Shown: positions 33,222-41,791, counted from the stretch's first letter. The stretch is DNA of 64,000 bases from Pseudomonas mucoides (GCF_015461845.1 NZ_JACOPW010000012.1:1-64000); one strand, 5' to 3'. Translations and numbers: made by a program. Notes: a model not told the origin generated them from the sequence alone.

Positions 33222-34028
33222 CTACAGGTTGCTAGCCTGTACAAAATTATTGTCTACGGCTGTGTGTGCCAAAACCCCACAAGTGAATTCAGAAAGCTGC
33301 GTAGCTGAATCCTCTTTCAGATAGGCGATTCCCATCTCGCTTTCAAGTGAAAAACCGCGCTTGAGCTTGTAGTCAAAGAGATTCATGGCATGTGAGGGGG
33401 TATGCCAATGAGAATACTCAGCTAGCGTCAGGGTATTGCCGTGTACCACAACGGCCGGGATGTGAAGCAAGCTCAACTGAATGAAGGCCATGTGAACGGC
33501 GCGTATGTCGAGATCGATCAAGGTGGCGTGCAGGTGTTGCTGGTAATTGATACCCAGTTCGAGCATTGAATTAGCAAACCCGATGACCATGGCACCAGAT
33601 CCGCTTGCGGGTTCCGAAAGCGTCACGAAACCTCTGCGCTTCACCTGTGCTTGAATATGCTCGCTATCCATCGCGAGCTTTGAAAGCACGGTTGAAATAG
33701 AGGGTGGGGTGAAAAATTGCCCCATATCGGCATTCGATACCCCGAGGCGCATGTAGAGCTCGCCGAGTAGATCACCAGCCTGTAAATCAAGGGCTTGAAC
33801 GAGATGCTGCAGTAGCTCACCGAATTTGGGCTGATCTTGTGGTTTGTACTTGCCAATGAGGGTTAGATAGCGGGCTTCCCGAACATCACGCGCAGATTGG
33901 TCGCACGAATTGCGTATCGCGATTGCGGCCATCTCAACAAAATCGGCGAATACGCTCCTGGCTGGGTAGTAGCCTACAGAGCTGATGATGCTAGACATCG
34001 TCGCAAGGCTTTCTTTGGTACTGGGCAT
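33222..34028 (-). CDS. N6-methyltransferase-like protein lacking the catalytic motif
   Basis: 268 aa. Residues near 100-150 match HsdM-type adenine methyltransferases: MGQFFTPPSISTVLSKLA and LSEPASGSGAMVIGFAN (SAM-binding motif I), then ATLIDLDIRAVHMAF and VVHGNTL. In active enzymes NPP(Y/F) follows; here the protein continues TLAEYSHWHTPSHAMNLFDYK with no NPPY. It may bind SAM or DNA without methylating, or be a plasmid-specific family with altered chemistry. GGAG precedes the ATG. Its 3' end overlaps a promoter element for the next gene. Confidence 0.7.
   Translation of the reverse strand: MPSTKESLATMSSIISSVGYYPARSVFADFVEMAAIAIRNSCDQSARDVREARYLTLIGKYKPQDQPKFGELLQHLVQALDLQAGDLLGELYMRLGVSNADMGQFFTPPSISTVLSKLAMDSEHIQAQVKRRGFVTLSEPASGSGAMVIGFANSMLELGINYQQHLHATLIDLDIRAVHMAFIQLSLLHIPAVVVHGNTLTLAEYSHWHTPSHAMNLFDYKLKRGFSLESEMGIAYLKEDSATQLSEFTCGVLAHTAVDNNFVQASNL
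33244..33277 (-). promoter_or_regulatory. Shared promoter element inside the 3' end of 33222-34028
   Basis: Minus strand GGTTTTGGCAC, 16 nt, then TAATTT, positioned for the 32892-33152 gene. Confidence 0.4.
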
Positions 34029-34057
34029 TGAAGCACTCCATGATTGAGCTATAGGAG

Positions 34058-34091
34058 TGAGTCTCTAGCGAGTGGCTGAGTGCCAGAACCA
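34058..34091 (-). promoter_or_regulatory. Shared promoter element upstream of 33222-34028
   Basis: Minus strand GGTTCTGGCAC, 16 nt, then GACTCA. Strong proximal half, weak distal half. Confidence 0.5.
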
Positions 34092-34221
34092 CCATTTTGC
34101 TTACGGCATTTTGGCTCGCCGTATTCACAAGGTGCCGTTATCGTGAGTAGTGGGCGTCATCCATGCCTGCTACCTGGCCGCAATGAAGCGGCCAGGTACC
34201 GATCTGAACAGGAATCTATTC

Positions 34222-34602
34222 GTGAAGAAAGTTGCACTAATTGCCGCTGCTGTATTGTCCTTGGCCGTCCTGGGCGGTTGCGCTAACGGAAAGTCACCTC
34301 TTGACTACGAAACTGGGACTTTCGTCGCGCCAGAGAAAGTTCAACAACTTAAAACTGCTCGCGCATCTCAAGAGCAAGTTGTTAAAGAAATCGGTTATCC
34401 ATCTTCAAAAGGTGAAATCTCTTCCAAGGAAATTTGGCGATACGAATATAACCTCATTACCGCGATTCCTTTCGTAGGTAAAAACAAAGCCGAAGCGACC
34501 GTCTTTGAATGGTCGAAGAGTGGTAAGTTGCTGGACGCTTACAAAACCAATGGTGGGAATGGTAGCTCCAGTAACCCACTCCTGAAAGCCGCTGGTATGT
34601 GA
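34222..34602 (+). CDS. BamE/SmpA-like lipoprotein
   Basis: 126 aa from GTG 34222 with AGGA upstream. Lipoprotein signal with lipobox VLGGC near residue 20. The mature part (TARASQEQVVKEIGYPSSKG, then KEIWRYEYN) follows the small BamE/SmpA fold pattern. Outer membrane expected. Plus strand, no shared promoter element, strong terminator after it. Confidence 0.65.
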   Translation: MKKVALIAAAVLSLAVLGGCANGKSPLDYETGTFVAPEKVQQLKTARASQEQVVKEIGYPSSKGEISSKEIWRYEYNLITAIPFVGKNKAEATVFEWSKSGKLLDAYKTNGGNGSSSNPLLKAAGM

Positions 34603-34620
34603 TTTCAGTCAGATCAAAGA

Positions 34621-34645
34621 GGGGCTCAGATTGAGCCCCTTTTTT
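34621..34645 (+). terminator. Rho-independent terminator
   Basis: GGGGCTCA-GAT-TGAGCCCC followed by TTTTTT; ends the lipoprotein gene. Confidence 0.92.
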
Positions 34646-34797
34646 GTTCTTTGCTCATGATAGTCGCAAGGGTCAGGTCGGTGCTCACAGATGGCTGCAG
34701 ATGGCGCTAATGACATTGTCATAGCTTGAGGCCGGCAAGAGTGAGAAAGGCGGGAGGCAGTTCGTAGAGAGGCAAGGACGGTCAAAGGAGATGAGAG

Positions 34798-34817
34798 GCG
34801 GGCCGCATTTAGCCCGC
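34798..34817. other. Hairpin after the double-Arc gene
   Basis: GCGGGC-CGCATTTA-GCCCGC, 6-bp stem directly after the 34823-35311 stop; no T-run. Confidence 0.4.
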
Positions 34818-34822
34818 GCGGA

Positions 34823-35311
34823 TCAGTGTTTGACAACTGCCGAGGGGAATTGAATGTCAGGATCTTCACATCGCTTCAAAAGTGCTTCAATTTGTTGGCT
34901 GTAGTAGACCCAGTCAGCACAAGCATTGGCAATCGCAATCTTCATGGTGTCGGCCGATGATGCTTTAACCTCATCCCGCAAGCCTTCTGGAAAGCGAATG
35001 TTGAAACCCTGTACGGTGCCTTCCTCAGGATCAATCCGCTGGAACCTTAAAAGCACCTCGTCAGCCACATCTGAGCCCAGCCGGGTGGCCAGGGAGTTGC
35101 GCATTGTGATCAGCCGGCGATGACTCTCAAATTGGCTGATAACTGCGAGTGCCACTTCACTGTTGAAACTGCGGAACTGGCGTCGAGCCACCTCTTCGAT
35201 AGCTTCTTTGAGCACGATCGGAATACGAAGTACGAATTTTTCAGCCGTCCGCGACGGGGCCGCAGGGAATGCGGAATCCGGGGTTGATGTCAGGCTGGTC
35301 GAGCTATTCAT
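34823..35311 (-). CDS. Arc-type ribbon-helix-helix regulator with two RHH-like segments
   Basis: 162 aa. An N-terminal Arc domain (TAEKFVLRIPIVLKEAIEEV, then FRSFNSEVALAVISQFE) gives a DNA-binding beta-strand and two helices. A second similar segment (VQGFNIRFPEGLRDEVKA) lies near residues 105-135. Tandem RHH units would let one chain act as a pseudo-dimer. Similar to the Arc protein at 59.6-59.9 kb (TADKFVVRLPDGMREQIADI). Likely transcription regulator of plasmid genes; target unknown. Confidence 0.75.
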   Translation of the reverse strand: MNSSTSLTSTPDSAFPAAPSRTAEKFVLRIPIVLKEAIEEVARRQFRSFNSEVALAVISQFESHRRLITMRNSLATRLGSDVADEVLLRFQRIDPEEGTVQGFNIRFPEGLRDEVKASSADTMKIAIANACADWVYYSQQIEALLKRCEDPDIQFPSAVVKH

Positions 35312-35475
35312 GGTGTCAGACTCAGGTCGGTAGTCAATAAAACTGGGCGCATTCTCCGCTGAACCTTATCATTTTTCCAGTCAAGAACATGACGCCAAAT
35401 TGCCTGTTGTCGGATTTCTACGGCAGTTTGGCGCTTTGTTCATGTGGGGAATAGGTTTCAGCAGATGTTTTGCAT

Positions 35476-35973
35476 TCAGAGGCCTTTGAGTGTCTCGTTC
35501 AGGAACTCGATTTCTGATTCACCATAGGCCTCAATCAAACCTTTCTTCACCTCAGGGGTGAAGATGTAAGGGAAGACCTCAACTTTTCCTGGAGTTGAGT
35601 GGAACACTACCAGTGTCGACTTTGCAGTGGCCTCACGCAATTCACGCACGATGTCCATTTCATCGGCTATTTGGGCAATGGCCAGGCGCATGAAGTCAGT
35701 TGGATTTGTGGGGCGGATTGCATTCTTGGGGATCTGCGTGAGATCCAAGCTGAAACCATGCTTCACTAGATTCTCAATGATCTGTTCTTGAAGCCCCTTG
35801 TTCAGTACCAAGGTGAATTCTCGATTGCGCTCAGAACCTGATGCAGAGCCTACAATTGCACCAAAGAAAAGGAGTGAGCACGACCACTCTCGGTTTCCAG
35901 GACTGGATGACGGTCCCTTAAGATTTCCGAGGGTGAGTTTTGCATCTTTTGCCGCGCGCAATGATTCGAACAT
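35476..35973 (-). CDS. Hypothetical protein (165 aa)
   Basis: Not recognised. Hydrophobic patch SCSLLFFGAIVGSAS near residues 32-46 is too short for certain membrane insertion. The remainder is soluble alpha/beta. The shared promoter element is upstream. Confidence 0.55.
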   Translation of the reverse strand: MFESLRAAKDAKLTLGNLKGPSSSPGNREWSCSLLFFGAIVGSASGSERNREFTLVLNKGLQEQIIENLVKHGFSLDLTQIPKNAIRPTNPTDFMRLAIAQIADEMDIVRELREATAKSTLVVFHSTPGKVEVFPYIFTPEVKKGLIEAYGESEIEFLNETLKGL

Positions 35974-36000
35974 GATCAGGTGCTCTGCTGTTAGGAAGCA

Positions 36001-36034
36001 CCAGAATCAGTGGCTTTAGGGTGTGCCAGAAGGG
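36001..36034 (-). promoter_or_regulatory. Shared promoter element upstream of 35476-35973
   Basis: Minus strand CCCTTCTGGCAC, 16 nt, then TTCTGG. Confidence 0.5.
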
Positions 36035-36621
36035 GGTCATTTGAGAGATTCAATAACTGTGAAATACAACGAAAGCGCCTATTCACTAATTCCACGGACA
36101 TCCATAAGGCTTAGCTCATAGCCAGCTCGATCCTTATTGCATAGTTCAATGCCTATGGAGATTAAAGCTCTGCGCGTGCGATATGAAGCACGCGCAAATT
36201 GCCCGCGGTTGTGGTCGATCTTGTTCTATTCACGTGGCAACCAAACGGTACTCGCATCAAGATCTACGGTGAATCCTCATGCTGCTATTTCTGCGGCTGC
36301 CAAGGCGTAGTCGTCGCCCCATGACTATGTGAGGAAACGAAGTCATCAAGTATTAGCAGTTCGATAAAGGGCTTCTTGCGATCTCGGCCGTTCCAGTCGC
36401 TACCATGTCCAGCTACCAGGTGCTGATGTGAATCTCGCAACCGGGGCATAGCTAACGGATGTCCACAGTTAGGTTGATTGAGGCATAGCCCTTACAGCTT
36501 GAAGGAGACCTCCACTAGGCATGCAGGTTTCGAAGTAGCAAAGAGCTTATGAGGTCATGGGGGCTCGCTTGATCTTCTTGCTGTGGCGTCCTGAGCCGCA
36601 CTGAGGTGATGTGACAGCAAA
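36035..36621. other. Gap without a firm gene; scattered hairpins
   Basis: Nearly 590 nt without a strong gene. A perfect 8-bp hairpin (GCGCGTGC, 8 nt, GCACGCGC) lies at 36172-36195, and ATGACT pairs with AGTCAT at 36321-36346. Far less structured than 4.9-5.5 kb. A 54-codon frame is listed separately. Confidence 0.4.
36285..36449 (-). CDS. Possible small protein (54 aa)
   Basis: ATG-initiated frame without a good ribosome site or upstream element. Contains RDRKKPFIELLILDDFV. Reported only because the gap is otherwise empty. Confidence 0.2.
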   Translation of the reverse strand: MPRLRDSHQHLVAGHGSDWNGRDRKKPFIELLILDDFVSSHSHGATTTPWQPQK

Positions 36622-37149
36622 CTACTGGTCCACGCGCGCCATGTCGGCTTCGGTGTGAGGAACTCCGCCTTTGTTCAGCCGTTTGTAGAGCGACTTCAAG
36701 GTCAGTTCGTCACCGATGTACTCGATCTCCATTTGAGGGAATGGATGGTGTAGAAAACGTCGCATCTGATCGGCGCGGGGAATATCTGACCAGTAGATGT
36801 CACCAAAGATTGGGAACTCGCCGGCAAGGAAGTCACGCACGGCCGATACTCGCTGCTGACCATCCAGCAACCATCCAGCCATGGGAGCCGGCTTAGCAGA
36901 ATCTCCCTCCCACTCACGGCCGTTTACAACGAGAAAACCGGTTCCGAAGCCTAAAAAAACACCTTCGATGAAGCTAACCTTCTTCTCACGGTCCCAGCAT
37001 TCAGCACGCTGCCAGTCGGGCAACACGAAGCGCATGATTTGGCGGCTTTCTGGAAGAAGGGTGAGGTCGCGATTTATTGAAGCCGTAGGGATCAGGCATT
37101 CGATCGTAAAAGCGCGGGTCGTACCATTGAGCAGTCGAGGGGGAAGCAT
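36622..37149 (-). CDS. Stand-alone DUF262 (ParB/Srx-like) domain protein
   Basis: 175 aa. Matches the N-terminal domain of GmrSD-type enzymes: LPDWQRAECWDREKKVSFIE, then GWLLDGQQRVSAVRDFLAG (the DGQQR nucleotide site) and LYKRLNKGGVPHTEADM. Full DUF262 systems carry a C-terminal HNH or DUF1524 nuclease domain; none is fused or adjacent here. ATG 37149 has GGAG 8 nt upstream. Could be a nucleotide-dependent defence or counter-defence component. Confidence 0.75.
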   Translation of the reverse strand: MLPPRLLNGTTRAFTIECLIPTASINRDLTLLPESRQIMRFVLPDWQRAECWDREKKVSFIEGVFLGFGTGFLVVNGREWEGDSAKPAPMAGWLLDGQQRVSAVRDFLAGEFPIFGDIYWSDIPRADQMRRFLHHPFPQMEIEYIGDELTLKSLYKRLNKGGVPHTEADMARVDQ

Positions 37150-37177
37150 TGCGGTATCTCCATAACGGTTATACCGC

Positions 37178-37211
37178 ACATCTTCTGGTGGTTTATATCG
37201 TGCCAGAAGCT
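37178..37211 (-). promoter_or_regulatory. Shared promoter element upstream of the DUF262 gene
   Basis: Minus strand AGCTTCTGGCAC, 16 nt, then AGATGT. Confidence 0.55.
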
Positions 37212-37533
37212 ACCTATGTATGACTCCACTGATAGCGTCACTAGGCATAAAGCCAGCGACCATCTCAAGACCAACATCGCCTCCGGAAGTCATCAGCAGG
37301 GCTGCCATTGGGTGCTGACGCGCCTCTTTTGCGTTCATCCCGAAAGCGTTAAACACTGGGATGCCAAAGTAGATCTGATCTGTCGGTGCAATGCCTACCT
37401 GTTCGGAAACCGCAGCCAGGGCACCACTCAGAGCGGCTTTACGCTCACGCCATGGCAGCTCAGAGATAATTCTGGCAGATCGGTTAAATGGTTTACCTAC
37501 ATTGTCCAACGCTTCATAGGGCACTGATTTCAT
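37210..37533 (-). CDS. Hypothetical protein (107 aa)
   Basis: Not recognised. ATG 37533 with AGAGA upstream. Soluble; contains DQIYFGIPVFNAFGMNAKE. Its stop abuts the promoter of the DUF262 gene. Confidence 0.55.
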   Translation of the reverse strand: MKSVPYEALDNVGKPFNRSARIISELPWRERKAALSGALAAVSEQVGIAPTDQIYFGIPVFNAFGMNAKEARQHPMAALLMTSGGDVGLEMVAGFMPSDAISGVIHR

Positions 37534-37565
37534 CGACGGTTCTCTGTATTCAGAAGTTGAGTGCA

Positions 37566-37599
37566 CCCATTGTCTTGCTATTAGCGTGTGCCTCAAGCC
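37566..37599 (-). promoter_or_regulatory. Shared promoter element, variant, upstream of 37210-37533
   Basis: Minus strand GGCTTGAGGCAC, 16 nt, then AATGGG. The CTTGA here is also the RpoH -35 motif. Confidence 0.5.
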
Positions 37600-37771
37600 T
37601 GGTCATCCATCTGGATCGAAACTCGCAGACCGAGGCCCTTAATCAGTAGCGCGGCTTGCGTAGGGTTGATCAGCGAATTCTTGAATTGGCGTGGGTCAGA
37701 CATGAGAATGAGAGTTGAGTACAATCCAAAATGGGGCATGGAATGCATGCCCCTTGGGATGTGCTTTGGGA

Positions 37772-38506
37772 TCAGAAGCAGAAACCATGCTGCATAGGAG
37801 CGCTCGATTCAGGGGCAGAATGGGCTGGCTCATTTGTTGGCTTTGGCTCCGACACTGGTGCGACTACCGAGACAGCTGTAGGTGGCTGGTATTCGGGTTC
37901 AGTGATCTCACCCTTCTGGACGCGAAGCGCTTGAAGGGATAGGTAGGCTTCAAGGTATGGTCGAAACTTAGATCCGTGAAGACCGCGCGTTGAAAGGTCG
38001 CGTCCCTGGGTCTGAGCACGATTCGCGATGTAGTTGCGCTTGTTTTGAGACATCAGCAGGACGTAACCAGCGCTATACCAGCCTTCGATCATTGTGATGA
38101 TCGCCGGCATGTTCTCCTTGAACACCCGCTGCGCAGATTTGAGCTCGTGATCAAGCCGGGCTTTCGCTTTCGTCAGATCGTCGTCCAATTCACTTACACC
38201 ACACCATGCTCGGAGGGCTTCGCGTGAAGCTCCTTGGGCCTTAGGAAGTTTCAGGCCTGCAACTGTGCAGAACACTTCTTTGCCAACTGAATTCAGTCCA
38301 TTGCAGATGTGCTCAAGGCCGTAGAAATCTTTATTCAAAACCTTCTCTGCAAAGCCGATGTGGTACTCGCGGACGTCCGCAGGCTGGCCGGCGCACTTCG
38401 CGTGCATGCTCTGCATGTAAAGGGTCGCGATCGAGGTGATCAGTTCAGCCCGGGGCAGACCGGACTGCAACAGGGTAGAGGTGGCATGGCTGGAAGTGCT
38501 GATCAT
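37772..38506 (-). CDS. Hypothetical protein (244 aa)
   Basis: Not recognised. Helical domain of about 190 residues with a charged coil (LTKAKARLDHELKSAQRVF), followed by a Pro/Ser-rich tail (APVSEPKPTNEPAHSAP). Soluble. The 170 nt downstream of its stop hold no gene. Confidence 0.65.
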   Translation of the reverse strand: MISTSSHATSTLLQSGLPRAELITSIATLYMQSMHAKCAGQPADVREYHIGFAEKVLNKDFYGLEHICNGLNSVGKEVFCTVAGLKLPKAQGASREALRAWCGVSELDDDLTKAKARLDHELKSAQRVFKENMPAIITMIEGWYSAGYVLLMSQNKRNYIANRAQTQGRDLSTRGLHGSKFRPYLEAYLSLQALRVQKGEITEPEYQPPTAVSVVAPVSEPKPTNEPAHSAPESSAPMQHGFCF

Positions 38507-38536
38507 CTGAATGAAGCCTCAATGTAGTGAATGAGG

Positions 38537-38570
38537 CTATTTTCAGATCGGAAATGATGTGGCAGAACCC
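38537..38570 (-). promoter_or_regulatory. Shared promoter element upstream of 37772-38506
   Basis: Minus strand GGGTTCTGCCAC, 16 nt, then AAATAG. Confidence 0.6.
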
Positions 38571-38596
38571 CTGGAAGAGTAGGCGTACGAGGTAAA

Positions 38597-39124
38597 TCAG
38601 GATGCTTGTATGTCTTCAGTAAAGTGTTCCTGGATAGCACTCTCACAGCTAACCCGGTGAGGGCCTGGCCAGTCTTTTACCCATTGCGGCGCCTCCACTG
38701 CTAGCCTCAGGTCGTCGGAGTGGTCGTCGTTGTCCTTCAGCTTCAGCGCTTGGAGCATACCCATGTCAAGTATGGCGGCCGTGACATCGATCTGCGTTTC
38801 ACCCGGGTCCGCCACAGTGGCATTGTCTTGAATCCAGACCTCTGGGTAGAACGTTACGAAAACACGTTGCGATTCTGAGGCTGACGCCAAGTACCAGGTG
38901 CGGAATTGAACTGCGGTCGCACCATCGGATGCCGCGGGAAATCGGTCAATGATGTAACCACTGACCTCGATGTTGTGGGACGGTTCGCCGTCGCGTGAAC
39001 AGGCGAGAAGACCGAACTGGCCTTTGAGATGTGACGGTTGGAAGCAGACCAGTTGCTTCATGCTGTCTTTGTAGTAGACCCGGCAGTTGCCGTTATCGGT
39101 GTGGTGGAAAGTCAGAAGTTTCAT
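38597..39124 (-). CDS. Hypothetical protein (175 aa)
   Basis: Not recognised. GGGAG 5 nt before ATG 39124. Beta-rich N-terminal half, acidic C-terminal half (KLKDNDDHSDDLRLAVE). Confidence 0.6.
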   Translation of the reverse strand: MKLLTFHHTDNGNCRVYYKDSMKQLVCFQPSHLKGQFGLLACSRDGEPSHNIEVSGYIIDRFPAASDGATAVQFRTWYLASASESQRVFVTFYPEVWIQDNATVADPGETQIDVTAAILDMGMLQALKLKDNDDHSDDLRLAVEAPQWVKDWPGPHRVSCESAIQEHFTEDIQAS

Positions 39125-39149
39125 GGGCGCTCCCAATGATTGGACGCGC

Positions 39150-39183
39150 CCATGATTAGACCTGGCCCAGCGTGGCAGAACCC
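39150..39183 (-). promoter_or_regulatory. Shared promoter element upstream of 38597-39124
   Basis: Minus strand GGGTTCTGCCAC, 16 nt, then TCATGG: full consensus. Confidence 0.7.
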
Positions 39184-40848
39184 TTAGGCTGCCTGTTGAG
39201 CGTTTTTAGGCAGATAGCGCTCTACCAACAGTCGCATGCGGCCTGTATCCGGCACATTCGCCTCAAAGACTCGGCCGGGGTCAGTGATACCTGTGCCTTG
39301 TGCAGCCTTAACTCCCAAAAGTTCGATGATCGGAGGATCTGATCCATCCTCTGACACAAGGAATATGGATAGCACAGGGTTGGGCTGACCTTCGCGGTCT
39401 AGCCTTCCTGTGACCTGCTCGTGCACTTTGGGCGACCAGTCCAGTTCACCGTGCAGCACAACACTGCATCGAGCCTGTAGCCCGTCGAGGCCTGCCCCGG
39501 AGCGCAGTGACAGAATCAGAACATTCGACTCTCCCGCTAGGAAGCGACGTTTGGATTCTTCCTTCTGCTTGGGCGACTCACTCCCCGTGTACATAACGGG
39601 GTTCCACTGGGCCAGCTCTTCATTCCAGATGTCGTAGACGGCCCGATGCCAGCCTGCAAGAACAATGGGCACATTGTCCTCCAGAAACATGCGCGCGTAT
39701 TGAGCAATAAATCGAGCCTTCGAGATGCCAGTGGCCTGGCGCACGAGCATGTCGAGCTCTCTGCCGGCCTGACCACGCTCTTCGAAAGTGCCAGTTTGGT
39801 ACCTAAGGGCTAGCTTTCGAGCTATCTCTTCGATCGACTTCAGAGCCTTCTGATCATGGGCAATGTCCTCAACCATCGTGCTGACCTGGGGCAGCTGTCG
39901 TCCTACATCCTCTCGCGTGCGCCGCAGGAAAACCTTCTGTTCCCTAAGGTAAGATCCCAACGCCTCTGGGTCTGATACGTGCTGGCCATCGCTACACCAC
40001 TCTCGAATGAATTCTCCACGAGTACCTAACACATCGGTCTGAAGGATCTCGAAAATATTAAAGATCTCAATCCCAAAGTTGTACACCGGTGTTGCTGATA
40101 GGCCCAATCGAAAGTCCACATTCTGGGCGAGCACGTTCGATGCTTCGCCTTTGACGCTCTCCAGGCCTTTGCGAAGGCCGCCGATCTCATCCCAGCAAGC
40201 TGATTTGAAAAAACGACTTCTGAACATATCAACCCACCCGGCCAATTTACCGTATGTGATGATGTAGACGTCGCTGGGCGGGAGGTCGTAGGGCGTTCCG
40301 GTCCGGATTATGTGCGCCGACAGATCAGAGAATTCCTCTACCTTGTTCAGCCATTGTTTTTGAAGGTGAGTGTCCACAACCACTAACCCGGGTCTACATG
40401 CCGGATTCAGCAGCCACATCACGGTAGCCGCCGTTTTCCCGAGTCCGATGTCGTCCCCCAGCAGAAGTGTGCCGGTAGCGTGGGCGAGTGCAGCAGCTTG
40501 CATTTGGTAAAGCCGTGACTGGCATGCGGGCTTCAATCCTGAGCATGGGGACGGAACGAAGCTGGGAAGGAGGATCTGTTCGAGTTCAGCCTTCCGAGCC
40601 TGAAAGCCTTTGCGGCCCTTTTTCAAAGCCCTGGCTGCAGAATCCGAAATGTCGAGAGGGTAGCGACTGGCAAACCATTCAAGATCGCTGCAATGCTCCA
40701 GATCATTAGGGAACGTGAAGCAATCAACCTGAGTTTTCGATACTCGCGGGAAAATCTGCTTGAGACGGATCGCTACGTGCGGAGCTAACCCCTCAAGCAG
40801 CCACTGACGTTTACTGTCTGTCAGGGTCAACTTGCCATAGGTATTCAT
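39184..40848 (-). CDS. SNF2-family SF2 helicase
   Basis: 554 aa. Motifs: TLLLGDDIGLGKTAATVMWL (Walker A near residue 140), ACWDEIGGLR (DExx variant), FRLGLSATPVYN (SAT), VLILSLRSGAGLDGL and VTGRLDREGQPNPV (arginine fingers). The ATG overlaps the stop of the nuclease-fold gene (ATGA), so the two are made together. Close in layout to phage SNF2 helicases that act in recombination and replication. No specificity domain beyond a short N-terminal region. Confidence 0.88.
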   Translation of the reverse strand: MNTYGKLTLTDSKRQWLLEGLAPHVAIRLKQIFPRVSKTQVDCFTFPNDLEHCSDLEWFASRYPLDISDSAARALKKGRKGFQARKAELEQILLPSFVPSPCSGLKPACQSRLYQMQAAALAHATGTLLLGDDIGLGKTAATVMWLLNPACRPGLVVVDTHLQKQWLNKVEEFSDLSAHIIRTGTPYDLPPSDVYIITYGKLAGWVDMFRSRFFKSACWDEIGGLRKGLESVKGEASNVLAQNVDFRLGLSATPVYNFGIEIFNIFEILQTDVLGTRGEFIREWCSDGQHVSDPEALGSYLREQKVFLRRTREDVGRQLPQVSTMVEDIAHDQKALKSIEEIARKLALRYQTGTFEERGQAGRELDMLVRQATGISKARFIAQYARMFLEDNVPIVLAGWHRAVYDIWNEELAQWNPVMYTGSESPKQKEESKRRFLAGESNVLILSLRSGAGLDGLQARCSVVLHGELDWSPKVHEQVTGRLDREGQPNPVLSIFLVSEDGSDPPIIELLGVKAAQGTGITDPGRVFEANVPDTGRMRLLVERYLPKNAQQAA

Positions 40849-41357
40849 CGCAGCCACCCCCGGCCCATTGAAGCGAAGATGGCGGGGGTGTCACTGATCT
40901 GCGGTGGAATGGCAATTGCTGTAGCGCTGAGCAGGATGATCCCGTCCACGCTTTGGTGCTTTGAATAGCGCTCTAGTTGGCGGAGGATCTTCATCCGTTG
41001 GCACCGGGTTTTCATTTCGAGAACGATTGAGAAGCCCGATTCTGAGATAAGAAAATCGGGGATGTCCTGGGCTGAAAGTCTGTGTTCGCGTTTGATGTCA
41101 AAACCTGCGCCGAGAAGTAGAGTCTCCATTTGGGCTTGGGCGACCTTCTCATCTTTCATCGCAACGCGTTGACTGGAGCAGAACCTGACAATCTTGGACA
41201 TGGCTAGTCGAAGAGCCGTTATCCGCTCGTCATTGTCGATAGCCGTGCCCACAACGGAGTGTGTTGGCATATGTGGTAACCATGGGAGATAGTCGTTCAA
41301 GTACACCTTAACGACGGGCATCCGGCTATCCAAAACCCATGCATGAAAATTCGCCAA
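40845..41357 (-). CDS. PD-(D/E)xK nuclease-fold protein (VRR-NUC-like)
   Basis: Up to 170 aa. IPDFLISESGFSIVLEMKTR gives the D...ExK metal site, preceded by QMETLLLGAGFDIKREH; this is the compact VRR-NUC type often encoded next to phage SNF2 helicases. The longest frame begins with TTG; ATG 41321 is an alternative. Coupled to the helicase by a 4-nt overlap, so a structure-specific nuclease-helicase pair is likely. Confidence 0.65.
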   Translation of the reverse strand: MANFHAWVLDSRMPVVKVYLNDYLPWLPHMPTHSVVGTAIDNDERITALRLAMSKIVRFCSSQRVAMKDEKVAQAQMETLLLGAGFDIKREHRLSAQDIPDFLISESGFSIVLEMKTRCQRMKILRQLERYSKHQSVDGIILLSATAIAIPPQISDTPAIFASMGRGWLR

Positions 41358-41371
41358 TGCTTTGTGACTAC

Positions 41372-41791
41372 TTAACAGATTTCGGCAGCCTGCTCTCGCG
41401 AGGAACTGAAATTACGGGTCAGAGCATTGCGTTTCCTCGCTGCAATGCGTTCTTGGATACGGGAGCGGGCGGCCAGCCGTTCTTCACCAAAAGACGGCAA
41501 CGCTAAGCCCAGCAGGTGGAAGCGCAAGCGTTCTGCTGCAGTCATCCAGTCCAATACTGTGCATCCTGCAGAATCACCCGCCATGTAGTGCCCTGAAGGT
41601 TCGGCCAGTCCTGCGCGGTCACCCGTCTCGTACCTGGATTTGGATATCTCAGATAAGGAATGGCGCTCAGCCGTAATAGCGTCGACACTCAGTGATGAAC
41701 GGATTTCTTGGGCATGGGCCTCATCGCTGGTTACCGCGGTAGAAGGCTGCGGTTTAACTTCCAGCACAGAAGTTGTAGGTATGGATTTCAT
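41372..41791 (-). CDS. Hypothetical protein (139 aa)
   Basis: Not recognised. N-terminal half polar and probably flexible, C-terminal half helical and Arg-rich (RLAARSRIQERIAARKRNAL). First gene of the nuclease-helicase transcript, 15 nt before it, so possibly an accessory factor. Confidence 0.55.
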   Translation of the reverse strand: MKSIPTTSVLEVKPQPSTAVTSDEAHAQEIRSSLSVDAITAERHSLSEISKSRYETGDRAGLAEPSGHYMAGDSAGCTVLDWMTAAERLRFHLLGLALPSFGEERLAARSRIQERIAARKRNALTRNFSSSREQAAEIC

